A stretch of 54,655 nt of DNA, from assembly GCA_945871425.1 (NCBI GenBank), contig CAMBVS010000022.1, positions 1 through 54,655 of the forward strand, given 5' to 3'. Every line of letters starts with the position of its first letter. The first letter of the stretch is position 1. The position numbers were made by a program, and so were the translations under genes. The notes under the pieces were generated by a model that saw only the letters and a list, made by a program, of their open reading frames with translations, made no database searches and was not told the DNA's origin. Source of the stretch: Rhizobium sp. Q54. Its GTDB lineage: Bacteria > Pseudomonadota > Alphaproteobacteria > SHVZ01. Below, piece after piece: positions 35,677-44,380 of this stretch.

Positions 35677-36300
35677 CTATCCCCGCAAGAGGGCGTTGAA
35701 CGCCTTCACCGCAGCGGCCGGTCCGTCCTTGTGCTTCCAGACGCCGGCGGAGACCGCTAGGAAGTCGGCGCCGGCCTCGATCAGCGGCCGGCAGTTCGCC
35801 GGCGTGAGCCCGCCGACGGCGACGCAGGGGGCGTGCATCATCTGGCTCCACCACTGCACGATCTCCGGCTCGACGAGCGCCGCCGCCTCCTTGGTCGAGC
35901 TCTTGAAGAACGGCCCGAAGGAGACGTAGTCGGCGCCCGCCTCCGCCGCCTCGATGGCGAGATGGCGCGAGCCGCCGCAGGAGACGCCGATCATCCCGCC
36001 GGTGCCAAGGAGCCCTCGCGCTTTCGCGTAGGACGCGCCGTCCTCCAGGTGAACCCCGTCGCAGCCGAGCTCCGCCGCCAGGTCCGCCCGGCCGTCGAGA
36101 AGGAAGGCGACATCGCGCACCTGCACCGCGGGCATCAGCCGCTCGACGGCACGACGGATCTGATGATCGGCGACGTCGACGAGACGGAGCTGGAAGGCGG
36201 CGACGTCGCCCGCATCCAGCGCCCGCTCGACCACGGCCAGGAAGTCCGCCGGCTCGATCGCCGGCGGAGTGATCAGGTAGAGACGCTGGGTCAGGGTCAG
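35677..36300 (-). CDS. thiE: Thiamine-phosphate synthase-like protein (ThiE/TenI family)
   Basis: About 207 residues. The TIM-barrel family motifs are clear: QRLYLITPP (first strand), GCDGVHLED (usually GADGVHLGQ), GVSCGGSRHLAIEAAEAG, ADYVSFGPFFKSSTKE, and VAVGGLTPANCRPLIEAGAD. The first strand lies before any ATG, GTG or TTG; the nearest is GTG at 36234, which would cut it off. CTG at 36300 overlaps the fba stop as CTGA and is my choice. ThiE joins HMP-PP and HET-P to make thiamine phosphate; the altered motifs leave open a TenI-like role. Downstream of fba on the same strand and convergent with the FliK-like gene three bases away. Confidence 0.75.
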   Translation of the reverse strand: MTLTQRLYLITPPAIEPADFLAVVERALDAGDVAAFQLRLVDVADHQIRRAVERLMPAVQVRDVAFLLDGRADLAAELGCDGVHLEDGASYAKARGLLGTGGMIGVSCGGSRHLAIEAAEAGADYVSFGPFFKSSTKEAAALVEPEIVQWWSQMMHAPCVAVGGLTPANCRPLIEAGADFLAVSAGVWKHKDGPAAAVKAFNALLRG

Positions 36301-37226
36301 GCCTTGCCCTGGAAGATGCGGATGATGGTGTCCAACATCGCCATCGCGTCCTTCGGCGGCCGCTGGAAGGTGTTGCGGCCGATGATCGAGCCGGTGGCGC
36401 CGCCGTCGCGAAGCCCACGGACCTCGGTAAAGAGCCCTTCAAGGTCCTTGGCCTCGCCGCCGGAGAAGACGACGAGGCGGCGGCCGTTGAAGCAGGACTG
36501 GACAACGTGGCGGACGCGCTCGGCCAGCGTCGAGATCGGAATCTTCTGCGCCTCGTAGACCTTCTTCGCCGCTTCCAGCTCGAGATGCTGGGTCGGCGGC
36601 TTCACCTTGATGATATGGGCGCCCATCAGCGCCGCCATGTGCGCGGCATAGGCGCAGATGTCGACCGCGGTCTCGCCCTGCTTCGAGAGACTCCCGCCGC
36701 GCGGATAGGACCAGACGACGGAGGCGAGACCATAGGACTTGGCCTCGGCCGACATCTCGCGGATCTCCTCCATCATGTCGTAGGCCTTGTCGGAGCCCGG
36801 ATAGATGGTGAAGCCGATCGCCGAGCAGCCGAGGCGGAGCGCGTCCTTGACCGAACCGGTCAGCGCCTGGTTCGCCGCTTCCTTCTCGCGCGACAGCGAG
36901 TTGGCCGAATTGCACTTGAGGATGGTCGGGATCGCGCCGGCGAAGGTGTCGGCGCCGGCCTCCAGCATGCCGAGCGGGGCGGCATAGGCCGACAGGCCGG
37001 CGGCGATGGCGAGGCGATAGTGATAGTGCGGATCGTAGGCGGCGGGGTTCGGCGCGAACGAGCGCGCCGGGCCGTGCTCGAAGCCCTGGTCGACCGGCAG
37101 GATCACCAGCTTGCCCGAGCCGCCGAGCCGGCCGTTCATCAGGATGCGGGCGAGGTTCGCCTTGGTGCCGGGATTGTCGCTCTCGTAATTGGCGAGGATC
37201 TTCTGGATGCGCTGGCTGATCTTCAT
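36297..37226 (-). CDS. fba: Class I fructose-bisphosphate aldolase (DhnA/archaeal type)
   Basis: 309 residues. MKISQRIQKILANYESDNPG, LVILPVDQGFEHGPARSF, GCSAIGFTIYPGSDKAYDMM and GAHIIKVKPPT are typical of the DeoC/FbaB-type class I aldolase; K207 in HIIKVK is the likely Schiff-base lysine. GGATGSIIGRNTFQRP near the end forms the phosphate-binding site. It interconverts fructose 1,6-bisphosphate with glyceraldehyde 3-phosphate and dihydroxyacetone phosphate. It belongs with gap and tkt on the same strand but is separated from them by parDE and two small genes. Its stop overlaps the likely thiE start. Confidence 0.95.
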   Translation of the reverse strand: MKISQRIQKILANYESDNPGTKANLARILMNGRLGGSGKLVILPVDQGFEHGPARSFAPNPAAYDPHYHYRLAIAAGLSAYAAPLGMLEAGADTFAGAIPTILKCNSANSLSREKEAANQALTGSVKDALRLGCSAIGFTIYPGSDKAYDMMEEIREMSAEAKSYGLASVVWSYPRGGSLSKQGETAVDICAYAAHMAALMGAHIIKVKPPTQHLELEAAKKVYEAQKIPISTLAERVRHVVQSCFNGRRLVVFSGGEAKDLEGLFTEVRGLRDGGATGSIIGRNTFQRPPKDAMAMLDTIIRIFQGKA

Positions 37227-37299
37227 CTCGTGGGCTCCGGCGGGAACGGGAAGGCTTGGTTAAACGAGCGGCAACGGCTTGGCAACGCCCCCTCGCCGC

Positions 37300-37345
37300 T
37301 TGCCGGAAGAAGGCGCGCGACCTAGACTATGTCAATCTTTGACAT
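37300..37345 (+). promoter_or_regulatory. parDE promoter and palindromic operator
   Basis: A -35-like TTGCCG (37300-37305), 17 bases, then TAGACT (37323-37328) as a -10. Directly after it is a perfect palindrome, atgtcaa-tct-ttgacat (37329-37345), 11 bases before the parD ATG. Ribbon-helix-helix antitoxins typically bind such repeats to autoregulate. Confidence 0.6.
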
Positions 37346-37356
37346 ACGAGGCGGCG

Positions 37357-37608
37357 ATGGCCACCAATGTACACCTGACGCCCGAGCTTGAGCGCTTCGC
37401 CCGCGAATGCGTGGAAGGCGGACGCTACAATAATATGAGCGAGGTCGTCAGATCCGGGCTTCGCCTGTTGCAGGATGCGGAGGAGCGTCGACGTCAATTT
37501 CAGGCCATGCTTCATGAGACTCTGGCTGAGGCAGATCGCGACGGCACGATTGAGGCCGATGAAGTCCTCGCCGAAATGGACAGGATCATCGACGCGCCGA
37601 CGAAATGA
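37357..37608 (+). CDS. parD: ParD-family antitoxin (ribbon-helix-helix)
   Basis: 83 residues from ATG 37357. The N-terminal ribbon-helix-helix NVHLTPELERFARECVEGG and RYNNMSEVVRSGLRLLQDAE matches ParD/CC2985 antitoxins; the C-terminal acidic helix (TIEADEVLAEMDRIID) would wrap the toxin. It overlaps parE as ATGA. Regulation is suggested by the palindrome just upstream. GC content and context mark it as an accessory module between fba and gap. Confidence 0.88.
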   Translation: MATNVHLTPELERFARECVEGGRYNNMSEVVRSGLRLLQDAEERRRQFQAMLHETLAEADRDGTIEADEVLAEMDRIIDAPTK

Positions 37609-37913
37609 GCGGTTCTGCCGTCCTTTCGCCGAGAGCGCGGCGAGATCTTCTGAACGCCACTCTCTGGATCAAACGTGACAACCCGCCAGCGGCACGCGCT
37701 TTACGCTGTGCTGTCGCTGCAGCGACGAAGCATATCGCGGAACATCCTCTTGTCGGTCGCACGCGTGCGGAACTCGCTGACGAGTCGTTTCGCTTCGTGA
37801 CGCTGCCCGGTTTTCCCTATGTGATCGTCTACGACGCCGATCGCCGGCCACCGCTGATCCTTCGCGTCCTGCACGGCGCACGAGACCTCCCGGAGGCGAT
37901 GAGAGACTCGTAA
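37605..37913 (+). CDS. parE: ParE/RelE-superfamily toxin
   Basis: 102 residues. LSPRARRDLLNATLWIKRDN, HIAEHPLVGRTRAELADES, FRFVTLPGFPYVIVYDADRR and ILRVLHGARDLP follow the ParE fold, with the terminal R-V-L-H-G-A-R-D typical of the family. ParE toxins poison DNA gyrase; RelE relatives cleave mRNA, and the sequence favours ParE. Translationally coupled to parD. Convergent with the Lys-rich gene five bases away. Confidence 0.88.
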   Translation: MSGSAVLSPRARRDLLNATLWIKRDNPPAARALRCAVAAATKHIAEHPLVGRTRAELADESFRFVTLPGFPYVIVYDADRRPPLILRVLHGARDLPEAMRDS

Positions 37914-37918
37914 GGCGT

Positions 37919-38212
37919 CTACCGCCGTACCTTGTTCGGCTTCGCCTTGGCCTTGGCCGCCGCGGCCTTGGTCGCTTTCTTCTGGGCCTGCTTCTGCTTC
38001 ACCGTCGGACCGCGCTGCTTCACCTTGACGGCGGCAGCCTTGGTCGCCTTCACCTGGGCCTTCTTCTGCGCCACCGTGCGCGGCTTCTTGGTCTTCTTGG
38101 GCTTGGCGTAGATCGGACTCGCCTTGGCTTGGGCCGCCTCGGCGAGCGGCGCGGCGACGATGCCGAGACCGGCGGTCAACATGACGGCGAGCGCAGCAGC
38201 TTTCAGTCGCAT
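37919..38212 (-). CDS. Small secreted Lys/Ala-rich protein
   Basis: 97 residues from ATG 38212; the frame extends upstream but the signal peptide defines the start. MRLKAAALAVMLTAGLGIVA and APLAEAAQA form a signal peptide with an AxA-type cleavage site. The mature part (about 70 residues) is strongly basic with histone H1-like repeats (QVKATKAAAVKVKQ, KKATKAAAAKAKAKP), predicted disordered. It could bind nucleic acid or anionic envelope polymers. No known family recognised. Confidence 0.65.
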   Translation of the reverse strand: MRLKAAALAVMLTAGLGIVAAPLAEAAQAKASPIYAKPKKTKKPRTVAQKKAQVKATKAAAVKVKQRGPTVKQKQAQKKATKAAAAKAKAKPNKVRR

Positions 38213-38249
38213 GGCAGGAACCCCGACCCCGTTGAGGACGGCGAGCCTA

Positions 38250-38765
38250 TCACAACCCCGGAGAGAGCAAGCGACAGCAGGCCGCCTCCGGATCGCGCTC
38301 CGCCGCGAGGTCAAGGTCGGCAGTCAGCGGCGCCAGCAGACGCGCGCCCTTTGCCTCGGCGATCGCCGCGAGCTTGGCCTGGACCTCGCCCGCTGCATGG
38401 AAGACCAGAGCGGCGAGGCCTTGCCTGAGCGACGCCAGCACGTCTCCCGGCCGGTCGGCGCAGTCGAGCACGGCGGCGAACCGCGCCCCCGGATGCGCCT
38501 CGGATGCCAGCCGGATCAGACTCTGGAAATAGAGCGGGCCCCAATAGGCGGCCGCTCCCGGCGGGCTCAGCAGCGTGATCGCGCGGCCGGCCGCCTCGGC
38601 GGCGGCGAGCGCCGCCCGCGCCTGGGCCAGATCGTGGACGATGACGACGGGCGCGTCGATGACCCAGGTCCTAGAGGCGTCCCATCGCCGCCGCCGTGTC
38701 CAGCATGCGGTTGGAGAAGCCCCATTCGTTGTCGTACCAGGACAGCACGCGGACGAAGGTGCCAT
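38250..38765 (-). CDS. Hypothetical protein of the gap operon
   Basis: Up to 171 residues. The conserved-looking part starts at about residue 37 (APVVIVHDLAQARAALAAAE, AITLLSPPGAAAYWGPLYF, RFAAVLDCADRPGDVLASLR, ALVFHAAGEVQAKL), resembling a hypothetical protein found near glycolytic genes in Rhodospirillales. The only ATG, GTG or TTG in frame is at 38765, which overlaps gap by 95 bases and adds an atypical Cys/Arg/Thr-rich leader. A non-standard start just after the gap stop (38671) is more likely. Alpha/beta composition; function unknown. Confidence 0.55.
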   Translation of the reverse strand: MAPSSACCPGTTTNGASPTACWTRRRRWDASRTWVIDAPVVIVHDLAQARAALAAAEAAGRAITLLSPPGAAAYWGPLYFQSLIRLASEAHPGARFAAVLDCADRPGDVLASLRQGLAALVFHAAGEVQAKLAAIAEAKGARLLAPLTADLDLAAERDPEAACCRLLSPGL

Positions 38766-39678
38766 CGATGACCTGGGTCTGGGTCAGGTCGAAGGTCGAG
38801 GAATGGCTGTCGTGATTGAAGTCGGTGGAGACCAGGACCTCCCTGTTCACCGCGAGGATGCCCTTCAAGCGATTTTCGCGCGAGGCGGCCTCCATCGCGG
38901 CGTTGATCTCCTCGACTGTGGTCTTGCGCGACGGCACGAATTTGAGATCGATCATGCTGACGTTCGCCGTCGGCACGCGGATGGCGGTGCCGTCGAGCTT
39001 GCCCTTGAGCTCGGGCAGCACCAGGCCCACCGCCTTGGCGGCACCGGTGGTGGTCGGGATCATCGACAGCGCCGCCGCCCGGGCGCGTCCGAGATTGTTG
39101 TGCATGGTGTCGACCAGCGACTGGTCGCTGGTATAGGCGTGCACCGTGGTCATGAAGCCGCGCTCGATGCCGACCGCCTTGTGCAGGACTGAGGCGACCG
39201 GCGCCAGGCAGTTGGTGGTGCACGACGCGTTGGAGACGACCGTGTGCTTGGCCTCCAGCCTGTCCTCGTTGACGCCGTAGACGACGGTGAGGTCGACGCC
39301 GTCGGCCGGCGCGGAGACCAGCACGCGCCTGGCGCCCGCCTCGATATGCTTCGCCGCCTGCTCGCGCTTGGTGAAGATGCCGGTGCATTCGAGGGCGATG
39401 TCGACCTTGAGGTCCTTCCACGGCAGCTTCGCCGGATCCCGCTCGGCGGTGACTCGGATCGGGCCGGCGCCGAAATCGATATTGCCGTCGGCGATCTTCA
39501 CTTCGCCGGGGTAGCGGCCATGGACGGAGTCGTACTTGAACAGGTGCGCGTTGGTCGCGACCGGACCGAGATCGTTGATGCCGACGACCTGCAGGTCGGT
39601 GCGCTTGCTCTCGGCCAGCGCCCGCATGACCAGGCGTCCGATGCGCCCGAAGCCGTTGATCGCCACCCTGACCGTCAT
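38671..39678 (-). CDS. gap: Glyceraldehyde-3-phosphate dehydrogenase, type I
   Basis: 335 residues from ATG 39678 (MTVRVAINGFGRIGRLVMRA, the NAD-binding Rossmann motif). The catalytic cysteine is C153 in SNASCTTNCLAP. ECTGIFTKREQAAKHIEAGA and WYDNEWGFSNRMLDTAA are diagnostic. It oxidises glyceraldehyde 3-phosphate to 1,3-bisphosphoglycerate, or the reverse. The next enzyme, phosphoglycerate kinase, commonly follows gap but is not here. Part of a minus-strand unit tkt-GNAT-gap. Confidence 0.97.
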   Translation of the reverse strand: MTVRVAINGFGRIGRLVMRALAESKRTDLQVVGINDLGPVATNAHLFKYDSVHGRYPGEVKIADGNIDFGAGPIRVTAERDPAKLPWKDLKVDIALECTGIFTKREQAAKHIEAGARRVLVSAPADGVDLTVVYGVNEDRLEAKHTVVSNASCTTNCLAPVASVLHKAVGIERGFMTTVHAYTSDQSLVDTMHNNLGRARAAALSMIPTTTGAAKAVGLVLPELKGKLDGTAIRVPTANVSMIDLKFVPSRKTTVEEINAAMEAASRENRLKGILAVNREVLVSTDFNHDSHSSTFDLTQTQVIDGTFVRVLSWYDNEWGFSNRMLDTAAAMGRL

Positions 39679-39703
39679 GACTGTCTCCGCATTCGATGGA
39701 AAA

Positions 39704-40237
39704 TTATCTGAAGCGTGCCGGATCGTGCCGATAGACATAAGTGATCGCGTCCGCACCGAAATAGTCGGTGGTTCCCTCGCGCACCGCGCCGAGGCGTTCG
39801 GCGACCCGCTGAGAGTTCACGTTTCTGACGTCGATCAGGCTGATGAGCCGGTCAGCCTTGAGGTCGCCGAACCCGACCCGCGCCACCGCGGCCGCCGCCT
39901 CGGTCGCATAGCCCTTGCCCCAGGCCGGGCGGTTCAGCGTCCAGGCGATCTCGACGCCCGGCCAGCCGACCGGGTGGAGGAGGCCGACGCGCCCGACCAC
40001 CACGCCCGTCCCCTTCTCCTCGACCGCGTAGGGTCCATAGCCGCGCAGCGCCCAATGGCCGAGGGTAGCGGTGAGCGAGCGCCAGATCTCCCAGTCCTTG
40101 GTCTGCGGCGTACCGCCCAGGTAGCGCATGACCTCGGGGTCGGCCAGCATGCGGGCGACGGCGGCGGTGTCCTCGATCGTGAACTGCCGGAGCTTCAGCC
40201 GCTCGGTCTCGATCGTCTCGGGAACCAGGGGTGTCAT
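39704..40237 (-). CDS. GNAT-family N-acetyltransferase (RimJ/RimL type)
   Basis: 177 residues from ATG 40237, two bases after the tkt stop. IETERLKLRQFTIEDTAAVA at the start, then IAWTLNRPAWGKGYATEAAA, where the acetyl-CoA pyrophosphate loop R/Q-x-x-G-x-G/A is represented by RPAWGKGYA, and LISLIDVRNVNSQRVAERLG. This arrangement fits acetyltransferase_3 (ribosomal protein or small-molecule N-acetyltransferases). Substrate unknown. The close spacing to tkt and gap implies cotranscription. Confidence 0.85.
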   Translation of the reverse strand: MTPLVPETIETERLKLRQFTIEDTAAVARMLADPEVMRYLGGTPQTKDWEIWRSLTATLGHWALRGYGPYAVEEKGTGVVVGRVGLLHPVGWPGVEIAWTLNRPAWGKGYATEAAAAVARVGFGDLKADRLISLIDVRNVNSQRVAERLGAVREGTTDYFGADAITYVYRHDPARFR

Positions 40238-40239
40238 GA

Positions 40240-42207
<1,968 letters not shown>

Positions 42208-42301
42208 GGGAGGTTCCGATCGGGAGCGGAGGAGGCCCGGAAAATGCCGGGTGACAGTTGCGGCGTCAACGGCGGCGGATCAAGGAAGGCGGCTTTAGAT
42301 T

Positions 42302-42838
42302 CTAGATATCATCCTTGATCTCCGAGAGCATGTCTGCATACGCTTTATCCAACATTTCATTAGTGATTCCGTGCTTAAGCCGAATTGGGGCAACAACGAA
42401 TTCAAGTAGCTTGTCAGTCGTGATGAAGGTCTCTTGAGCTTCTTCAAGTTCAGCAATCATTTTGTCACGTCCTTGTGTCGACATAATATCGGTAGCACGC
42501 TCGCGAAAGTATGCATGTGCGAGCCAATTCCGCCGCTCCAGCGCCTTCGCGAGGATGTTCTCCAGCTCTTCGGGTACGAGAACAATCTTCTTCAGCGAGC
42601 CGATCATACGGCCCAACGGAGCCGCAAAATGACGGCTCATGAAGGTATCAAATAGGCTCACCCATTCTTCACGTGACTTTACTGTACGGGCGTTCTTTGG
42701 AACTAAATCACAGGATACCAATGCATTAACGATCGAGTGCTCAAGGCATTGAGACAAATAGATAGCGACCCCGAAATGGGCGTAGACGGTCTTTAAATGC
42801 TCGCTTCTAAGCTCTTCGTCTTCAGCTTCCGTTCCCAT
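42302..42838 (-). CDS. Low-GC hypothetical protein with HEPN-like Rx4H motif
   Basis: 178 residues. Base composition is unlike the surroundings: 52 of the first 120 bases (42301-42420) are G or C, 43%. The protein is largely helical (HFGVAIYLSQCLEHSIVNAL, LENILAKALERRNWLAHAYF). R103-N-W-L-A-H108 fits the Rx4H signature of HEPN ribonuclease domains, often with Asn after the Arg as here. HEPN proteins act in toxin-antitoxin and defence systems, but no nucleotidyltransferase partner lies beside it. It is 19 bases downstream of the M81 peptidase gene. Probably horizontally acquired; function unknown. Confidence 0.6.
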   Translation of the reverse strand: MGTEAEDEELRSEHLKTVYAHFGVAIYLSQCLEHSIVNALVSCDLVPKNARTVKSREEWVSLFDTFMSRHFAAPLGRMIGSLKKIVLVPEELENILAKALERRNWLAHAYFRERATDIMSTQGRDKMIAELEEAQETFITTDKLLEFVVAPIRLKHGITNEMLDKAYADMLSEIKDDI

Positions 42839-42857
42839 GGTTCATCATGATCCCGAA

Positions 42858-44378
42858 CTAAGTCGGCGCCCAGGTCATCTCCGGGTCGAGGGGGAAGATC
42901 GGGCGGGGGCAGCGCTTGAAGCCGAATCGGGAGAGCACGGGCATGTTGAGGCCCGGCACGTCGACGTTCCAGATGCGCTCCGGCGGGAACCACTGGTCGA
43001 AGGCGGCGCGGAAATGGCCGCGCGACTTCACCACCACCGTGCGGGCGGCAGCGACGTCGAGGCCGAACATCTCGAAATAGACCGGGTCCAGCATCTGCAG
43101 GCGGATCGAGTTCACCACCTGACGCAGCCCACCGATCTCCAGAAGGGCCGAGGGGCCGAGATGCATGGTGCGGCCGGCGAAGATGCCGCGGCGGCCGACG
43201 CAGGTGCCGTCATGCAGCTTCAACACCTTCACGTCCGCCTCGAACGGCTCCGACAGCGCGTCGGCCTCCTCGCGGTTGAAGCGGGCGCGGAAGATGGCAC
43301 CTTCGCCGAGACGATGCGCTTCCGCCGCCAGCGCCGGATCGAAGAAGGTGCCGAGGATGACGCCCTCGGCCTTGGCCGCGACCAGCGCCTTCAGGATCCA
43401 GGTGGTGTTGCCGCGCCCGCCGCCGCCGGGGTTGTCGGCGACGTCGGCCAGGAGCTGCGGCGGCAGCGAGGGGTCGCGGCCGGTCTTCACCGCCAGCGCC
43501 ACGGCGTCGTCCAGGCTCATCATCTCCGGCACGTAACGCTGGCGGTCGGCCCAGCAGGCCGTCGCGATGTCGCGGGCGACGGCTTTCGCGCGATCCTTAC
43601 CGGCGCGCGAGGTGACCACGACCGACATGCCGTTCTTCGGCGTGTCGCCGTTGGTGAAACCCGAGAGGATGGTGACGTTGACGATGTCGGCCGCCTGCTT
43701 CGCCTTGCCGTAGCGGAGGATGTCGGCATAGGGGCCTACATCGGTGTTCTGGGTGATCGAGGGCGGGATCAGCGGCAGCTTGATGAAGGCCGCGCTCGGC
43801 TTCATCCCCGCCCACATCTCGCGCACCACCTGGGCCGCCTCGACGCCGCGCTCCTCCATGTCGACATGCGGATTGGTGACGTAGCCGATCAGCACGTCGA
43901 CGGCATCGACCATGCGCTGCGAGCAGTTGGCGTGGAGATCGAGGGTGGCGATCACCGGCACCCCCGGACCGACGAGGCCGCGCACCATCTCGAACACGGT
44001 CGCGTCCGGGTCGTCGTCGCCGGTCGCGGTACCCGCCCCGTGCTCGGGCAGGTAGACCGCGTCCACCGGCAGCGCCGCCGCGAGCCCAGCCCGCATGCGG
44101 GCGACGATGTCGTCGAAGAAGCGCTGCTCGACCGGCCCGCTGGCGCCGCCGGCGGTCATCAGGATCGGCACCGGAACCCAGGGCCCGTGCCGGTCCATCT
44201 CTTTCACGAAGCCCCGGACCTCCGGCGGCGACTCCGGCGCGGCGGCCCGGATGTCGCGGCCGAAGGCCTCGCCTTCGAGCCAGAGATACGACTTGAACTC
44301 AGCCTCGGTCGAGACCGGGGCGTGGCCGTTCGACTCGAGCGAGAATCCGAGGAGGGCGACGCGCTTGGGCGTGGTCAC
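42858..44378 (-). CDS. M81 family metallopeptidase (MlrC-like)
   Basis: 506 residues. VALLGFSLESNGHAPVSTEA, VYLPEHGAGTATGDDDPDA, VIATLDLHANCSQRMV, NPHVDMEERGVEAAQVV and DVADNPGGGGRGNTTWILKA are the conserved blocks of the microcystinase C family; the His and Asp in EHGAG, LDLHAN and NPHVD are the expected zinc ligands. MlrC degrades short peptides such as linear microcystin; most relatives have unknown substrates. It starts two bases after the stop of a peptide-binding protein gene, suggesting that imported peptides are its substrate. Confidence 0.9.
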   Translation of the reverse strand: MTTPKRVALLGFSLESNGHAPVSTEAEFKSYLWLEGEAFGRDIRAAAPESPPEVRGFVKEMDRHGPWVPVPILMTAGGASGPVEQRFFDDIVARMRAGLAAALPVDAVYLPEHGAGTATGDDDPDATVFEMVRGLVGPGVPVIATLDLHANCSQRMVDAVDVLIGYVTNPHVDMEERGVEAAQVVREMWAGMKPSAAFIKLPLIPPSITQNTDVGPYADILRYGKAKQAADIVNVTILSGFTNGDTPKNGMSVVVTSRAGKDRAKAVARDIATACWADRQRYVPEMMSLDDAVALAVKTGRDPSLPPQLLADVADNPGGGGRGNTTWILKALVAAKAEGVILGTFFDPALAAEAHRLGEGAIFRARFNREEADALSEPFEADVKVLKLHDGTCVGRRGIFAGRTMHLGPSALLEIGGLRQVVNSIRLQMLDPVYFEMFGLDVAAARTVVVKSRGHFRAAFDQWFPPERIWNVDVPGLNMPVLSRFGFKRCPRPIFPLDPEMTWAPT

Positions 44379-44380
44379 CG

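Noticed and set aside
42236..42251. CCCGG-AAAATG-CCGGG hairpin upstream of tkt
   Set aside because: Only a five-base stem, in the wrong place for a terminator of the upstream gene on that strand and with no riboswitch-like context.
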